Shown here in pieces: positions 1 through 8,147 of a DNA stretch of 64,000 nt. This stretch comes from Rhodospirillaceae bacterium. Its GTDB lineage: Bacteria > Pseudomonadota > Alphaproteobacteria > Rhodospirillales > Rhodospirillaceae. The notes under the pieces are model-generated. The model was not told the origin of the DNA. It did not search any database and saw only the letters and a program-made list of their open reading frames with translations. The position numbers were made by a program, and so were the translations under genes. The DNA is taken from the NCBI GenBank assembly GCA_029243545.1, contig JAQWRV010000022.1, positions 1 through 64,000 on the forward strand. The letters are read 5' to 3'. Position 1 is the stretch's first letter. Each line of letters opens with the position of its first letter.

Positions 1-180
1 AAAAAAGCTCCGAAGCGTAAAGCAGCCAAGAAGAAGGCCGCTAAGAAAAAAGCTCCGAAGCGTAAAGCAGCCAAGAAGAAGGCCGCTAAGAAAAAAGCTC
101 CGAAGCGTAAAGCAGCCAAGAAGAAGGCCGCTAAGAAAAAAGCTCCGAAGCGTAAAGCAGCTAAGAAAAAGACAGCGCGT
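1..180 (+). repeat. Tandem 45-bp coding repeat
   Basis: Units at 1-45, 46-90 and 91-135 are identical base for base. A fourth (136-180) starts the same and diverges after about 30 bases. Each unit encodes 15 residues in frame, so copy-number change alters tail length without breaking the frame. The array may continue to the left of the window. Confidence 0.9.
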
Positions 181-219
181 AAAACCGCTAAGCGTCGTCC
201 GGCAGCCCGGAAGCGCTAA
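1..219 (+). CDS. Lysine/alanine-rich histone H1-like protein, C-terminal part (5' end outside window)
   Basis: Frame 1 is open from the first base to the TAA at 217-219 and encodes 72 residues that are almost only Lys, Ala, Arg and Pro. The chain is a repeated 15-residue block (KKAPKRKAAKKKAAK), ending in a more arginine-rich tail (TARKTAKRRPAARKR). Such tails occur in bacterial histone H1-like and other DNA-binding nucleoid proteins and in some RNA-binding proteins, where they bind nucleic acid by charge. The N-terminal domain that would identify the protein lies outside the window, so only a basic, probably nucleic-acid-binding tail can be claimed. A strong terminator follows 27 bases after the stop. 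Confidence 0.75.
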   Translation, partial: KKAPKRKAAKKKAAKKKAPKRKAAKKKAAKKKAPKRKAAKKKAAKKKAPKRKAAKKKTARKTAKRRPAARKR

Positions 220-246
220 AGTCTTAATCAACGCTGAAGACACGAG

Positions 247-280
247 GCCCGTCGCGGAAACGCGGCGGGCTTTTTCTTTT
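247..280 (+). terminator. Rho-independent terminator of the H1-like gene
   Basis: A 10-bp stem (GCCCGTCGCG at 247-256 paired with CGCGGCGGGC at 261-270, one G-T wobble) closes a GAAA tetraloop and is followed by a T-rich tract from 271 to 280. It lies just after the stop codon at 219. Confidence 0.9.
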
Positions 281-343
281 CCCCCCGTTAAAATCGGATT
301 ACACTATTGTCCGGACAAGCAATTCGGAGCGAGTGGGGCTTAA

Positions 344-1171
344 ATGCGGCCAACCGGCTTTACGAGACCATTTACACCTTTGGGGAGGGCTTCAATGACA
401 GCCCCCATGCCCTGGCGCTTTGCGGGTGATCTCTATGTTGTTCATTTCAAAACCGACCCGACAGCCTTATCCGCCCTACTGCCAGCACCCTTAACGCCCG
501 CTGACAAGCCAGATGAAGCCTTTATGTGGAGCACCCATTTCTCAGTCTATCCAGATGAAGATGGCGCTGAATCATGGATCAACCCAGCCCGTTCTCACTA
601 CAACGTGGTGGTCATAGGTGTGCCATGCAAACTCAATGGCAAGAACACCATGCTGTCGGCGTTTCAGTGGTGCGATAAAGATTGGCTAGTGATCATGAGC
701 TGGTTCTTAGGCGCATGCTCAAAGCTAGCCGATATAGATGAAAGCAAGACACACCCGCTGATGGCTGGCACCGGATCACCGCAAACCGGCGCCTTAGGAA
801 CCCATATTTCAAGGTGGGCGAGCCGCAATGGGCAGCGGATTGTTTCATTTTCCATCACACCTGATGAAGTGATTGGGATCGAGGATCTCAATTTCTACAC
901 CAGCAACCTACCCCTGACCTGTGAGCGGCATTTCCCAGATGTCCACTACCCGCCGCGTGGCGACCCCGATGTCCACGATCTATGCCAAATGGTAATGGAA
1001 GGGGTTGAATTTGGGGAAATCCGGAAAGGCCCTGCAACTTTGTCTTTCGGCGATGACGATAACGAGGAATTACTGCCAATTCAGCCGACAGAAGTACTCG
1101 GCGGATATGTTTTGCCTATGGGTTTTAAACTCATGGGAATTAATGTCATTCATGACTACTTGGCTGATTGA
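344..1171 (+). CDS. Acetoacetate decarboxylase (ADC)-like family protein
   Basis: This 275-residue protein has the ADC-superfamily layout: an N-terminal GRASM..PMPWRFAGD stretch and a central GACSKLADI segment. In true ADC the corresponding segment carries two adjacent lysines, the first forming the Schiff base; here they align with Ser126-Lys127, so the Schiff-base lysine appears to be missing and decarboxylase activity is doubtful. The ATG at 344 is kept because the PLGRAS region before Met18 aligns with the family; ATG 395, with GGGGAGGG just upstream, is the alternative. It is the first gene of an apparent three-gene operon; its stop lies 14 bases before the next start. The substrate is unknown. 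Confidence 0.75.
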   Translation: MRPTGFTRPFTPLGRASMTAPMPWRFAGDLYVVHFKTDPTALSALLPAPLTPADKPDEAFMWSTHFSVYPDEDGAESWINPARSHYNVVVIGVPCKLNGKNTMLSAFQWCDKDWLVIMSWFLGACSKLADIDESKTHPLMAGTGSPQTGALGTHISRWASRNGQRIVSFSITPDEVIGIEDLNFYTSNLPLTCERHFPDVHYPPRGDPDVHDLCQMVMEGVEFGEIRKGPATLSFGDDDNEELLPIQPTEVLGGYVLPMGFKLMGINVIHDYLAD

Positions 1172-1185
1172 GGAAAGAGGATCAA

Positions 1186-2016
1186 ATGTCAGAAACTTAC
1201 AGAAACGGCACGCGGCTTTGGTATCAAGTTGATGGCAAAGGTGAACCCCTGGTTCTCATTGGCGGCTTTGCACTCCTCCATAACCAATTCGATTTCTGCA
1301 ACGATATCCTGCAAGGTGCCGGCATTCAGACCATCCATTGGAACTACCGCGGCAGCGGTAAATCGGACTGGTCTCTCACTGAGCCTTTAACCCTGGAGGG
1401 CTGGGTTGAGGATTTAAAAGCGGTTCTAGACGCAGCGGGTATTGAAAAGACCAATATCTGGTGCACCTCAACCAGTACACCGATCGGCATTAGATTCGCC
1501 TCCAAGTATCCGGAGCGGGTGAAAAAGCTCATCACCTATCCCTACTACAAGGTCGACGACTATTGGCGGAATGTCTTTCATGCCGCCTATTGGGTCGCGC
1601 ACGTTTTTGGCATCACCCAGTTGTCCCGCGTTTTTGCCGGTGTCGTCCTCACGCCCAAGATACTCTATAGCGAGAAGCACTTTACATACGAGAAATGGGC
1701 TGCGCCCACATACGAAGCCAACGTCAATATGACGACAATGAGGGAATTGATGGACACGTTGTCGAGCATAGATACGACAAGCGACGTGCCGCGAATCCAA
1801 TGCCCAACGCTTCTTTTGATGGGAAATGAGAGTGCTCTAAATGACATGGAAGATATGGAGTCCGCTAGCTTTGACAAGCTGATTAGCGACTTTTTAGCGC
1901 TCAAGCCCGATGCCGAGGTCCAAGCTGTCAAAGGAGCGGGCAGTACTTACTGTATGATCACGAACCCAGAAGAAACCTGCGAGCTCGTGATTAATTACCT
2001 AAAACAAAACGCGTAG
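1186..2016 (+). CDS. Alpha/beta hydrolase-fold protein with a degenerate active site
   Basis: This 276-residue protein has the alpha/beta hydrolase order: strand/oxyanion region PLVLIGG, HWNYRGSGKS, a nucleophile elbow and a C-terminal GAG region. The elbow normally reads G-x-S-x-G but here reads C93-T-S95-T-S97, so the serine remains but both glycines are lost. The catalytic-histidine position after GAG (usually GAGH) is Ser253. The protein may be a non-hydrolytic member or use another histidine. The ATG at 1186 has AGAGG six bases upstream, so it is preferred to TTG 1168, which would overlap the previous gene. It sits between the ADC-like and cupin genes, suggesting one pathway. Confidence 0.75.
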   Translation: MSETYRNGTRLWYQVDGKGEPLVLIGGFALLHNQFDFCNDILQGAGIQTIHWNYRGSGKSDWSLTEPLTLEGWVEDLKAVLDAAGIEKTNIWCTSTSTPIGIRFASKYPERVKKLITYPYYKVDDYWRNVFHAAYWVAHVFGITQLSRVFAGVVLTPKILYSEKHFTYEKWAAPTYEANVNMTTMRELMDTLSSIDTTSDVPRIQCPTLLLMGNESALNDMEDMESASFDKLISDFLALKPDAEVQAVKGAGSTYCMITNPEETCELVINYLKQNA

Positions 2017-2042
2017 ACGTTTTTTGGAAGAGGAGATCAGCG

Positions 2043-2906
2043 ATGCCAGTTAGCCGCGAAGATGGGCTTGATGTCAGCACCAAGCCTTTGGAGCCATTGA
2101 ATGGTGATTTTGAGGCTAGAATCCAACAACGAACAATATCCTTGAACAGCGATTCAGGCGGCGGACATATGGTTGTTGAGATTCCACCCGGCTGGACTAA
2201 CCCGCGCGGATACTGTTCAGCCACTCAAGATATATACATTCTTGAGGGCGACCTCACGCACGGTAACGAAAAGATGATTTCAGGCTGCTACTCATTCATT
2301 CCCAAAGGCGTGGCCTACGGGCCCATTTCGTCTGAAAAAGGCTGCCGGGCACTGGTTTTTTATGGCGCGCCCTATGATTTCATTCGATCTGAAGATCATG
2401 AGGATGGTGCCGATACAGAGCGTTATCGCGCCAATCAGAAGACATGGGATATTCCCTGGGAAGACCCCATGAAAGAGATGGTCGAGAAAACGACTTTTAT
2501 GGACGAGGAAACCGGCAAACCAACCAGGCCTGCTGGCGTCCTCGTCAAAGTGTTGCGGTGGGACAAGGATCCAGAGGAACAGATTGCTCTGGTCTCTCAG
2601 GCGCCCGGCTGCATCGACCCGGGGACGGAGGTGCATCCACACAATGAATGCCTCTATCTGATCTCAGGTGACTGTTACATCGGTTACACTTACGACACCA
2701 AAAATAAGGCCGATAAGAAGACCGATACCGTCATTACAAAGGATCATTACCTGTCGCGGCCGCCGGGGATTTATCATGGCCCTGTCACTACCCACAGTGG
2801 TGTCTATTGGATTACCTACATGAGCGATGGATACCACGGTATTTTCAAAGATGTGCCAGAGTGGAGAGACATGACGGAAAGCTATTTCGAACGCGCGTCG
2901 TATTAG
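2043..2906 (+). CDS. Cupin-domain protein (double-cupin layout)
   Basis: The 287-residue product has two beta-barrel cupin regions. The first, around residues 40-105, has PPGWTNPRGYCSATQDIYILEGDL and a later PKGVAYGP turn. The second, around 195-270, has the metal-site pattern PGTEVHPHNECLYLISGD and RPPGIYHGP. The histidines and glutamate of the second barrel fit a metal-binding cupin; the first lacks the HxH pair. A strong AGAGGAG ribosome site precedes ATG 2043, 26 bases after the hydrolase stop, so the three genes are probably co-transcribed. It is probably a dioxygenase- or isomerase-type small-molecule enzyme; the substrate cannot be told. Confidence 0.7.
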   Translation: MPVSREDGLDVSTKPLEPLNGDFEARIQQRTISLNSDSGGGHMVVEIPPGWTNPRGYCSATQDIYILEGDLTHGNEKMISGCYSFIPKGVAYGPISSEKGCRALVFYGAPYDFIRSEDHEDGADTERYRANQKTWDIPWEDPMKEMVEKTTFMDEETGKPTRPAGVLVKVLRWDKDPEEQIALVSQAPGCIDPGTEVHPHNECLYLISGDCYIGYTYDTKNKADKKTDTVITKDHYLSRPPGIYHGPVTTHSGVYWITYMSDGYHGIFKDVPEWRDMTESYFERASY

Positions 2907-3022
2907 CCGGTAGTTAGGCTAATTAAACGTAACTTGTTTTAATCATTGAACAGCTGTTGGGGCGCTCGTTACACGTTTCGCCCAGTTTTTGAGAAAGACA
3001 ACTTGGTTACTAACCGTCTGAG

Positions 3023-4228
3023 TCACCTTTTGGCGCCATTTAGAACATCGAGAACAGTCTCTATCACGCGCGTAGCGTCCTCATCTGTCATTGACGGGTA
3101 TAAAGGAATTGTTAACGCCCGGTTGTAGTAGTCCTCAGCGTTAGGAAAGTCGCCCCGTTGGTAGCCATATCGCTTGCTATAGTAGGGATGCAGGTGAAGC
3201 GGCATATAGTGCACTTGAACGCCTATACCGCGGGCCCTTAAGTCTTCAAATACCTGCTTCCGGGTCTTCGCAAGAGCCGACAAATTGAGACGGATAACGT
3301 AGATATGCCATGCGCTTTCACTGTCTTCCCGTACAGCTGGCGTTTGAAGCAAGTTAGAGCCCGAAAAAGCGGCCGCATAAAGGGCGGCTATCACCTTGCG
3401 GCGCTCAAGAAATAAATCGAGCTTCTTGAGTTGGCTCAACCCGAGAGCGCACTGAAGGTCTGATATTCGGTAATTCGCGCCAGGTTCCTGTACTTCATAG
3501 TACCAAGGTGCAAGCGTGCCTGACGACACCTCACCGTCAAAAGCTTCTTGTCCACCGATAAAACTCTGTTGATCGTGGATAATACCGTGATTGCGCGTCT
3601 GATTGAGATGCTGGGCGTATTTCTCCGAGTTAGTCACCACCATCCCACCCTCAGCGGTCGTTAGGACCTTGACCGGATGAAACGAAAAGCACGTCATGTC
3701 TGCTAATGTTCCCACTGACCGGCCCTTATAGGCGCCTCCCAGAGCATGGGCGCTATCGGCTATCGTAATTGCCTGTATTTCTTCTAACACGGCGGTAAGG
3801 CCATCCCAGTCACAGGGGTGGCCTGCAAAATCAACCGGCAAGACCGCTTTCGTTTTTGATGACAGAGCCGACTTTATAGTTTCCGGAGACAGGCCCCAAT
3901 AGTCGGGGTCAATGTCGGCGAAGCGGACTTCGGCCCCACACAAACGCACAGCAGCCGCCGTAGCCGCAAACGTAAGAGTAGGAATCACTGCCTCATCCCC
4001 TACTCCAAGACCAGCGGCCTGACAGGCGCAATGGAGTGCAGCCGTGCCTGATGCGACGGCAATACCGTATTGGGCACCTACTCGTGCAGCAACGTCAGAT
4101 TCAAACGCAGTGACAGTGGGTCCTGTCGTTAGCCAGTCACTCTTTAAAACGTCAACAACGGCTGTTATGTCAGCTTCATCAATGAGCTGGTGCCCATAGG
4201 GCAGAATGGGAGATTCATTCTCAGCCAC
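3023..4228 (-). CDS. pseC: UDP-4-amino-4,6-dideoxy-N-acetyl-L-altrosamine aminotransferase
   Basis: This 401-residue PLP enzyme of the DegT/DnrJ/EryC1/StrS family converts the PseB 4-keto product to the 4-amino sugar in CMP-pseudaminic acid synthesis. The cofactor lysine is Lys187 in FSFHPVKVLTTAEGG, and the N-terminal LPYGHQLIDEADI..V..VL and WLTTGP motifs are typical of PseC. The start is GTG at 4228. It lies 20 bases downstream of pseB on the same strand, the usual pseB-pseC pair, which supports the call over a general sugar aminotransferase. Cytoplasmic. Confidence 0.88.
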   Translation of the reverse strand: MAENESPILPYGHQLIDEADITAVVDVLKSDWLTTGPTVTAFESDVAARVGAQYGIAVASGTAALHCACQAAGLGVGDEAVIPTLTFAATAAAVRLCGAEVRFADIDPDYWGLSPETIKSALSSKTKAVLPVDFAGHPCDWDGLTAVLEEIQAITIADSAHALGGAYKGRSVGTLADMTCFSFHPVKVLTTAEGGMVVTNSEKYAQHLNQTRNHGIIHDQQSFIGGQEAFDGEVSSGTLAPWYYEVQEPGANYRISDLQCALGLSQLKKLDLFLERRKVIAALYAAAFSGSNLLQTPAVREDSESAWHIYVIRLNLSALAKTRKQVFEDLRARGIGVQVHYMPLHLHPYYSKRYGYQRGDFPNAEDYYNRALTIPLYPSMTDEDATRVIETVLDVLNGAKR

Positions 4229-4248
4229 TGTTTCGTATAAACCTCTGT

Positions 4249-5286
4249 TTAACCATACATGGCCCGTAGAACGTCAACATCCAACCAAGAGTCATTCGTA
4301 TCACTGACATATGAAAACTGTTCGTCCATCTTCTTGCCAACCAGAGGGTTTTCTCTTTTAGCACCGAAAACGCCATCAAAGGCTGGTTCAATAACGTAGT
4401 AGTCTCCACAATCTGTCGTCAGGTATCCTTCGTCTTCCGAGATTAGCGCCTCATGAAGTTTCTCACCGGGCCTTTTCCCAACCATTTTCTTCTCGATTTC
4501 CGGGGCTAGTGCGCTGGCCAGGTCCGTTATTTTGACACTCGGTATTTTCGGCACAAATATTTCACCGCCTTCTAGACGCAGAAGAGACGCAAGCACAAAG
4601 TTGCTAACTTGATCTAGCGTGGTCCAAAAACGCGTCATCCGCGGGTCTGTAATTGGGATGAAGGTAGCCTTTTCACGCACCAGCTTCTGGAAGAGCGGCA
4701 CAACACTTCCACGGGACCCCGCAACATTTCCATAGCGTACAACGCCAAATCGCGTGCCGCCCCTAGCGCTCAGATGATTGGCCGCTGAAAATATCTTGTC
4801 AGCCGCTAATTTACTCGCGCCATACAAATTAACCGGATTAACCGCTTTGTCCGTGGACAACGCTAGAACCTGTTTTACACCCGTATTGAGCGATGCTCTG
4901 ACAATGTTCTCTGCACCGATGACATTGGTGTGGATGCATTCGAATGGGTTATACTCTGCCGTCGATACTTGTTTCATAGCTGCGGCATGGATAACGATAT
5001 CAACGTCTCGAAGCGCCAGTTCCAACCTTTGCTGGTCTCGGACGTCACCTATGAAGTAACGCATATCGAGCCGGTTTGCTAAATCCGGATCAGACTGCAT
5101 TTCTGACTGCTTAAATTCATCCCTTGAAAAGACGATAAGCCGGCGCGGCGAAGTCAATGTGAGTAACTTCTTAACAAATGCCTGGCCGAAAGAACCAGTC
5201 CCACCCGTAACGAAAATACTTCTGTTATCGACCAGCCCCCTTAGATTCTCTAGAGCTGTTCCGATGGGTTCGAAGGTTGTTGTCAT
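4249..5286 (-). CDS. pseB: UDP-N-acetylglucosamine 4,6-dehydratase (inverting)
   Basis: This 345-residue extended SDR enzyme makes the 4-keto-6-deoxy-L-sugar nucleotide that starts the pseudaminic acid pathway. The dinucleotide motif GGTGSFG is at residues 28-34, the active site STDKAVNP is near 144-151, and Tyr155/Lys159 form YGASK. The FSRDEFKQSEM motif is diagnostic of the PseB/FlaA1 short-form dehydratases. It is the first gene of a leftward pair with pseC and is divergent from pseF across a 140-base gap (5287-5426) that must hold promoters for both directions. No clear promoter boxes could be assigned. Confidence 0.9.
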   Translation of the reverse strand: MTTTFEPIGTALENLRGLVDNRSIFVTGGTGSFGQAFVKKLLTLTSPRRLIVFSRDEFKQSEMQSDPDLANRLDMRYFIGDVRDQQRLELALRDVDIVIHAAAMKQVSTAEYNPFECIHTNVIGAENIVRASLNTGVKQVLALSTDKAVNPVNLYGASKLAADKIFSAANHLSARGGTRFGVVRYGNVAGSRGSVVPLFQKLVREKATFIPITDPRMTRFWTTLDQVSNFVLASLLRLEGGEIFVPKIPSVKITDLASALAPEIEKKMVGKRPGEKLHEALISEDEGYLTTDCGDYYVIEPAFDGVFGAKRENPLVGKKMDEQFSYVSDTNDSWLDVDVLRAMYG

Positions 5287-5426
5287 CCTGCTTTACCTGC
5301 CGCGTTAAATTATCAGCTCTTGAAGTATCGGGTACATTGCAAGTCTGCAAGGCTGTGGCCGATTCGTTGATCCATTATAGTTCGCCTGATAAAACTCAGG
5401 ATAACAGAAATTGATAGGTAAAAACG

Positions 5427-6131
5427 ATGGCCAGTAAGCCGTTGCGCGCGATTGCCGTTATACCCGCTCGAGGAGGGTCTAAGCGCCTTCCGGGCAAGAC
5501 GATGCTCCCTTTCCTGGGCAAGCCAATGATTTCCCATACCATTGAGGCGGCTATTGCGTCCGGCTGCTTTGACAAAATTACGGTTTCTTCAGATGACGAC
5601 GATATTCTACGAATATCTGCCAAATATGGCGCAACGCCCCATAAACGTAGCGACGCGTTGTCCGATGATTCAACTCCGACAGCGCCCGTTTTGCTCGACG
5701 TGATTGAAAACGAAGCGGCTAACGGCGACCAATGGGATGTTCTCGCCTGTCTATACGCGACCGCACCTCTAAGAACGTCGCTCGATATAAGGCAGGTCGT
5801 CGGCCTTATCGAGCCTGGACAGGGGGATTTTGCCATGGCGGTATGCGAGTCTGATAGGCCGGTTCATCAAGTCTTGCGGCAGAATAAGAGCGGTGTATTA
5901 GAACCCGTATTTGCCGAACTGGTTGGGGTCAATTCTCAATATGCAGATAAATACCTTTACGGTAACGGCTCCACATATGCCGTCAGTGTGCCGGCCTTCC
6001 AGATTACGAAATCACTATATGGTCCGGGCTTGCGTGGATATGAAATGCCACTGTCCCGTTCTGTCGATCTCAACACGGAAACCGATTTAGCGCTGCTTAA
6101 CTTTTACGCCAACCAAGCTAATCAGCTGTAA
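5427..6131 (+). CDS. pseF: Pseudaminic acid cytidylyltransferase
   Basis: This 234-residue member of the CMP-sialic-acid-synthetase family joins CTP to a nonulosonic acid, producing the activated sugar for a glycosyltransferase. The nucleotide-binding signature IPARGGSKRLPGK is at residues 12-24, and VSSDDDDI, LYATAPLR and the C-terminal DLNTETDL match PseF/NeuA enzymes. With pseB, pseC and pseI adjacent, pseudaminic acid is the most likely substrate, but legionaminic acid cannot be excluded from sequence alone. It is the first gene of a rightward set; pseI follows after 67 bases. Confidence 0.87.
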   Translation: MASKPLRAIAVIPARGGSKRLPGKTMLPFLGKPMISHTIEAAIASGCFDKITVSSDDDDILRISAKYGATPHKRSDALSDDSTPTAPVLLDVIENEAANGDQWDVLACLYATAPLRTSLDIRQVVGLIEPGQGDFAMAVCESDRPVHQVLRQNKSGVLEPVFAELVGVNSQYADKYLYGNGSTYAVSVPAFQITKSLYGPGLRGYEMPLSRSVDLNTETDLALLNFYANQANQL

Positions 6132-6198
6132 CGTATCCAACTATTCGAGAATTGGTGATAGTCTGATTCAACTAGGAAGACGATAAGGCAGGCTTGAT

Positions 6199-7299
6199 TT
6201 GTCGATCCAGACACCCTCACCAGATGACGATAATTCGATCAGAATTCATGACTGTTTGGTTGGTCCAAATCACCCTCCATTCGTCATAGCCGAGCTGTCT
6301 GCTAATCATGGTGGAAGCATTGAACGGGCGATACGTATTATTGACGGAGCTGCGAAGGCTGGAGCGCAGGCTGTAAAATTTCAAGCGTATACCGCTGACT
6401 CACTTACAATTGATAGCGAGCAAGATGAGTTTTTATTGACCGGAAAGTCTCTTTGGAGCGGACGGCGCTTGTATGACCTCTATACTGAGGCCGCAACGCC
6501 ATATGACTGGTTCCCAACCCTCTTCGAACATTGCCGGAATAACGGCCTCATCCCTTTTGCCAGCCCATTTGACCGAACCGCTGTTGAAATGTTGGAAGGC
6601 TTGAATGCTCCTGCCTACAAGATTGCATCCTTCGAAGCCGTTGATCTTGAGCTTATTTCAATATGTGCCGCTACTGGAAAACCCCTTATCATTTCTACGG
6701 GGCTATGCAGACGCGACGAAATCAGAGACGCGATTGATGCGGCTCGCTCGGCTGGGGGTAAAGACATTATCCTCCTACATTGCAACAGCGCCTACCCTGC
6801 TAATGCCAACGAAACAAATCTGCTTAATATTCCGTCTTTACAGGAACACCTTAGCGTTCTGGTCGGATACTCTGATCACACTTTGGGGACGCAATCATCT
6901 GCGGCCGCATGTGCACTCGGGGCCTGCGTAATTGAGAAGCACGTCATTGATTCCCCTGAACCTCCTACGGCAGATTCTGCATTTTCCCTGACACCTGACC
7001 TTTTGAGTGAATTGGTCGAGGACTGTCATGCTGCTTGGGTTGCAAGAGGCCAGGTTCAGGACGGTCCGACAGAGACTGAGAAAGGTAGCCTGCATTTTAG
7101 GCGGTCACTTTACGTGGTCGCGGATATGGAAGCGGGAGAGCAATTCACCCCATTGAACGTGAGGTCCATCAGGCCAGGACATGGCTTACCACCCAAACAT
7201 TTAAACGACATTCTGGGGAAAACAGCGTCCCATTCACTCAAGAGAGGTAAGGCGCTTAATTGGTCCATGATTCAAGACCGCCAATCTCCAGACGCATGA
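6199..7299 (+). CDS. pseI: Pseudaminic acid synthase (NeuB family)
   Basis: This 366-residue enzyme condenses phosphoenolpyruvate with the free 2,4-diacetamido hexose to give pseudaminic acid. The N-terminal TIM-barrel starts at FVIAELSANHGGS (28-40) with VKFQAYTADSLT after it, and a C-terminal SAF/antifreeze-like domain (about 300-360, RRSLYVVADMEAGE) closes the protein, as in all NeuB/PseI enzymes. The start is TTG at 6199; there is no nearby in-frame ATG. Its stop overlaps the ATG of the Nudix gene (ATGA at 7296-7299), showing translational coupling with that unusual partner. Confidence 0.88.
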   Translation: MSIQTPSPDDDNSIRIHDCLVGPNHPPFVIAELSANHGGSIERAIRIIDGAAKAGAQAVKFQAYTADSLTIDSEQDEFLLTGKSLWSGRRLYDLYTEAATPYDWFPTLFEHCRNNGLIPFASPFDRTAVEMLEGLNAPAYKIASFEAVDLELISICAATGKPLIISTGLCRRDEIRDAIDAARSAGGKDIILLHCNSAYPANANETNLLNIPSLQEHLSVLVGYSDHTLGTQSSAAACALGACVIEKHVIDSPEPPTADSAFSLTPDLLSELVEDCHAAWVARGQVQDGPTETEKGSLHFRRSLYVVADMEAGEQFTPLNVRSIRPGHGLPPKHLNDILGKTASHSLKRGKALNWSMIQDRQSPDA

Positions 7300-8045
7300 A
7301 AATACCTGCCACTTTTGTGGATCTTGAAGATGGATTGAGATCCTACGACGTTAATGCAGATGTTTCGATCGCTATTTCAGATGCTGGAGAGGCACCCAGC
7401 ACAACCACGCAATCTCATATCAATGTTATTTGGGAGGACGCGATAGCGCGCCAAGACCGTTTCCTTTTTGATGGTACAGTTCTTTCGGTCGCAAGCATCA
7501 CGCCTGAGCACATAACAGTCTACCGAGACTCATATAAATCGTTTTTTGCTCAGTGTCAGAAGCCAGAGCTATTCGAAGACCTAGCTATAAGACCGCTAGC
7601 GTGCTCAGGGCTTATACAGTGCAAGGACGGATTCGTTTTTGCTAAGCGTGGTAATCATATGTTCCTAGACGCAGGCTGCTGGGAACTGGCTCCGTCGGGG
7701 ACATTTGACGAAGACGCCGTAGATCGAGATGGCAAAATAGATGCTGGCCGGTTCCTTTTGCGCGAACTTCAGGAAGAACTTGGCGTTGAGCCCTCTTTGG
7801 CAAGGCCCGGAAAGGTTTTAGGGGTATTTGAACATCAGAAGTTTCGGGGCGTTGATTTAGCCATCGACGTTCAATTGGGCCTCACCAAAGAGCAATTGAG
7901 AATCCATTTTGAGGCCAATGATAATCAAGAATACAGTGCTTTAGCCGTCGTTCCCAAGAGTAAACTCGGAGAGTTCACAACTCAGGCTGATGCAAATTTC
8001 GTTCCCTTATCACTGCGACTTTTGGGCCGCACAGGTCTTATATAA
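7296..8045 (+). CDS. Nudix-domain hydrolase coupled to pseI
   Basis: This 249-residue protein has an N-terminal alpha/beta region of about 100 residues (IWEDAIARQDRFLFDGTVL) followed by a Nudix fold. The second half of the Nudix box is intact (RELQEELGV), but the first half (GTFDEDAVDRDGKIDAG) carries an insertion compared with the GX5EX7REUXEEXGU consensus. A tryptophan/FxG front region and a stretched box recall NUDT22/plant NUDT9-type UDP-sugar hydrolases; this is a memory-based comparison. The start codon lies inside the pseI stop (ATGA), so the two are made together. It may act on a nucleotide sugar of the pathway, for which no pseG is visible. Other substrates are possible. Confidence 0.75.
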   Translation: MKIPATFVDLEDGLRSYDVNADVSIAISDAGEAPSTTTQSHINVIWEDAIARQDRFLFDGTVLSVASITPEHITVYRDSYKSFFAQCQKPELFEDLAIRPLACSGLIQCKDGFVFAKRGNHMFLDAGCWELAPSGTFDEDAVDRDGKIDAGRFLLRELQEELGVEPSLARPGKVLGVFEHQKFRGVDLAIDVQLGLTKEQLRIHFEANDNQEYSALAVVPKSKLGEFTTQADANFVPLSLRLLGRTGLI

Positions 8046-8147
8046 ACCACTGTTCTCACTGCGGATAAGGTAATTCTGGGTGTATCAAGCCGACCCACAG
8101 GTCCATCACAATAAAGCATCTGAATTGGCTCAATTAGAGGAAACAGC

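Noticed and set aside
1168-1185. TTG start six codons before the alpha/beta hydrolase ATG
   Set aside because: It overlaps the preceding stop and lies in the ribosome site of ATG 1186.
2956-2999. Possible hairpin (GGGCG with CGCCC) between the cupin and pseC
   Set aside because: Only five paired bases with a 14-base loop; too weak to call a terminator.
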